This document shows, piece by piece, positions 63,929-64,000 of a DNA stretch of 64,000 bases (the stretch's first letter is position 1; every line of letters begins with the position of its first letter). The notes under the pieces were generated by a model. That model saw nothing but the letters and a program-made list of their open reading frames with translations. It was not told the DNA's origin and did no database searches. A program made the translations under genes and the position numbers. This stretch comes from Komagataella phaffii GS115 (Eukaryota > Ascomycota > Pichiomycetes > Pichiales > Pichiaceae): positions 1 through 64,000 of the forward strand of contig NC_012965.1 in NCBI RefSeq assembly GCF_000027005.1, read 5' to 3'.

Positions 63929-64000
63929 TCAGTGAACAAATCTGAAATCAAGTCTCTTCACACCAGAGTCGGTGGTGTTGGTAGTGTACTCGATTTGCTC
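63929..64000 (-). CDS. Partial 3' end of an unidentified gene
   Basis: The last 23 codons of a minus-strand frame reach the window edge: EQIEYTTNTTDSGVKRLDFR and three more residues, then TGA at 63929-63931. The convergent end lies 52 bp from the regulator's stop. The codons are protein-like, but I do not recognise the family, and the gene continues outside the window. Confidence 0.5.
   Translation of the reverse strand, partial: EQIEYTTNTTDSGVKRLDFRFVH

Noticed and set aside
1..64000. CRISPR array, tRNA genes, intact transposon or retroelement LTRs
   Set aside because: No spaced short repeats, no cloverleaf with T-loop consensus and no paired long terminal repeats seen. tRNA absence is not certain without a covariance search.

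Overview
This window looks like a subtelomeric chromosome end of a methylotrophic yeast of the genus Komagataella (K. phaffii / K. pastoris group). I infer this from the compact, mostly intronless yeast genes, the standard genetic code, a family of GPI-type adhesins with WTGT-containing repeats, and a Gth1/Hgt1-type high-affinity glucose transporter, which from memory lies near a chromosome 1 end in K. phaffii. The species is an inference. The sequence is draft quality: undetermined bases occur at 62, at 33006 beside a long poly-A run, and in a cluster at 35388-35535.

Layout. 1-680 is a GC-rich block with five copies of an 89-bp tandem repeat, probably telomere-proximal. 680-36600 is a gene-poor accessory zone. 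It holds three large secreted adhesin genes (4131-5918, 27503-29677, 33327-36590, all minus strand) and the decayed 3' part of a fourth (about 8210-8580). It also holds a possible Medusa-type regulator (11166-12779), a bacterial-looking zinc alcohol dehydrogenase (14281-15345), a dead gene cluster (20160-26417) and a Gre2-like reductase (31546-32607). The dead cluster comprises an UNC93-type transporter, two flavoprotein hydroxylases and a Zn2Cys6 regulator, all broken.

36600-64000 becomes denser and carries intact metabolic and uptake genes. In order these are an F420/NADP-oxidoreductase-like protein, a methionine-type permease, a flavin-containing monooxygenase, a fluoride exporter, a uracil/allantoin-type permease, the glucose transporter, a Dur3-type urea/polyamine transporter, a seven-helix membrane protein and a Zn2Cys6 regulator. 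The window ends inside the last codons of another minus-strand gene.

How it fits together. The telomere-side half is a typical cell-surface variation region: repeat-rich adhesins, a relic copy, shuffled domains and lost accessory metabolism. The most interesting points are four. The adhesin at 33327-36590 is a domain chimera whose internal GLEYA/PA14-like domain has lost the calcium-binding D-D pair. The adhesin at 27503-29677 has a cysteine-rich module wedged between its repeats. A whole putative aromatic-catabolism cluster has become pseudogenes. Two oxidoreductases look as if they came from bacteria. I saw no CRISPR array, no convincing tRNA or rRNA gene and no intact transposon.
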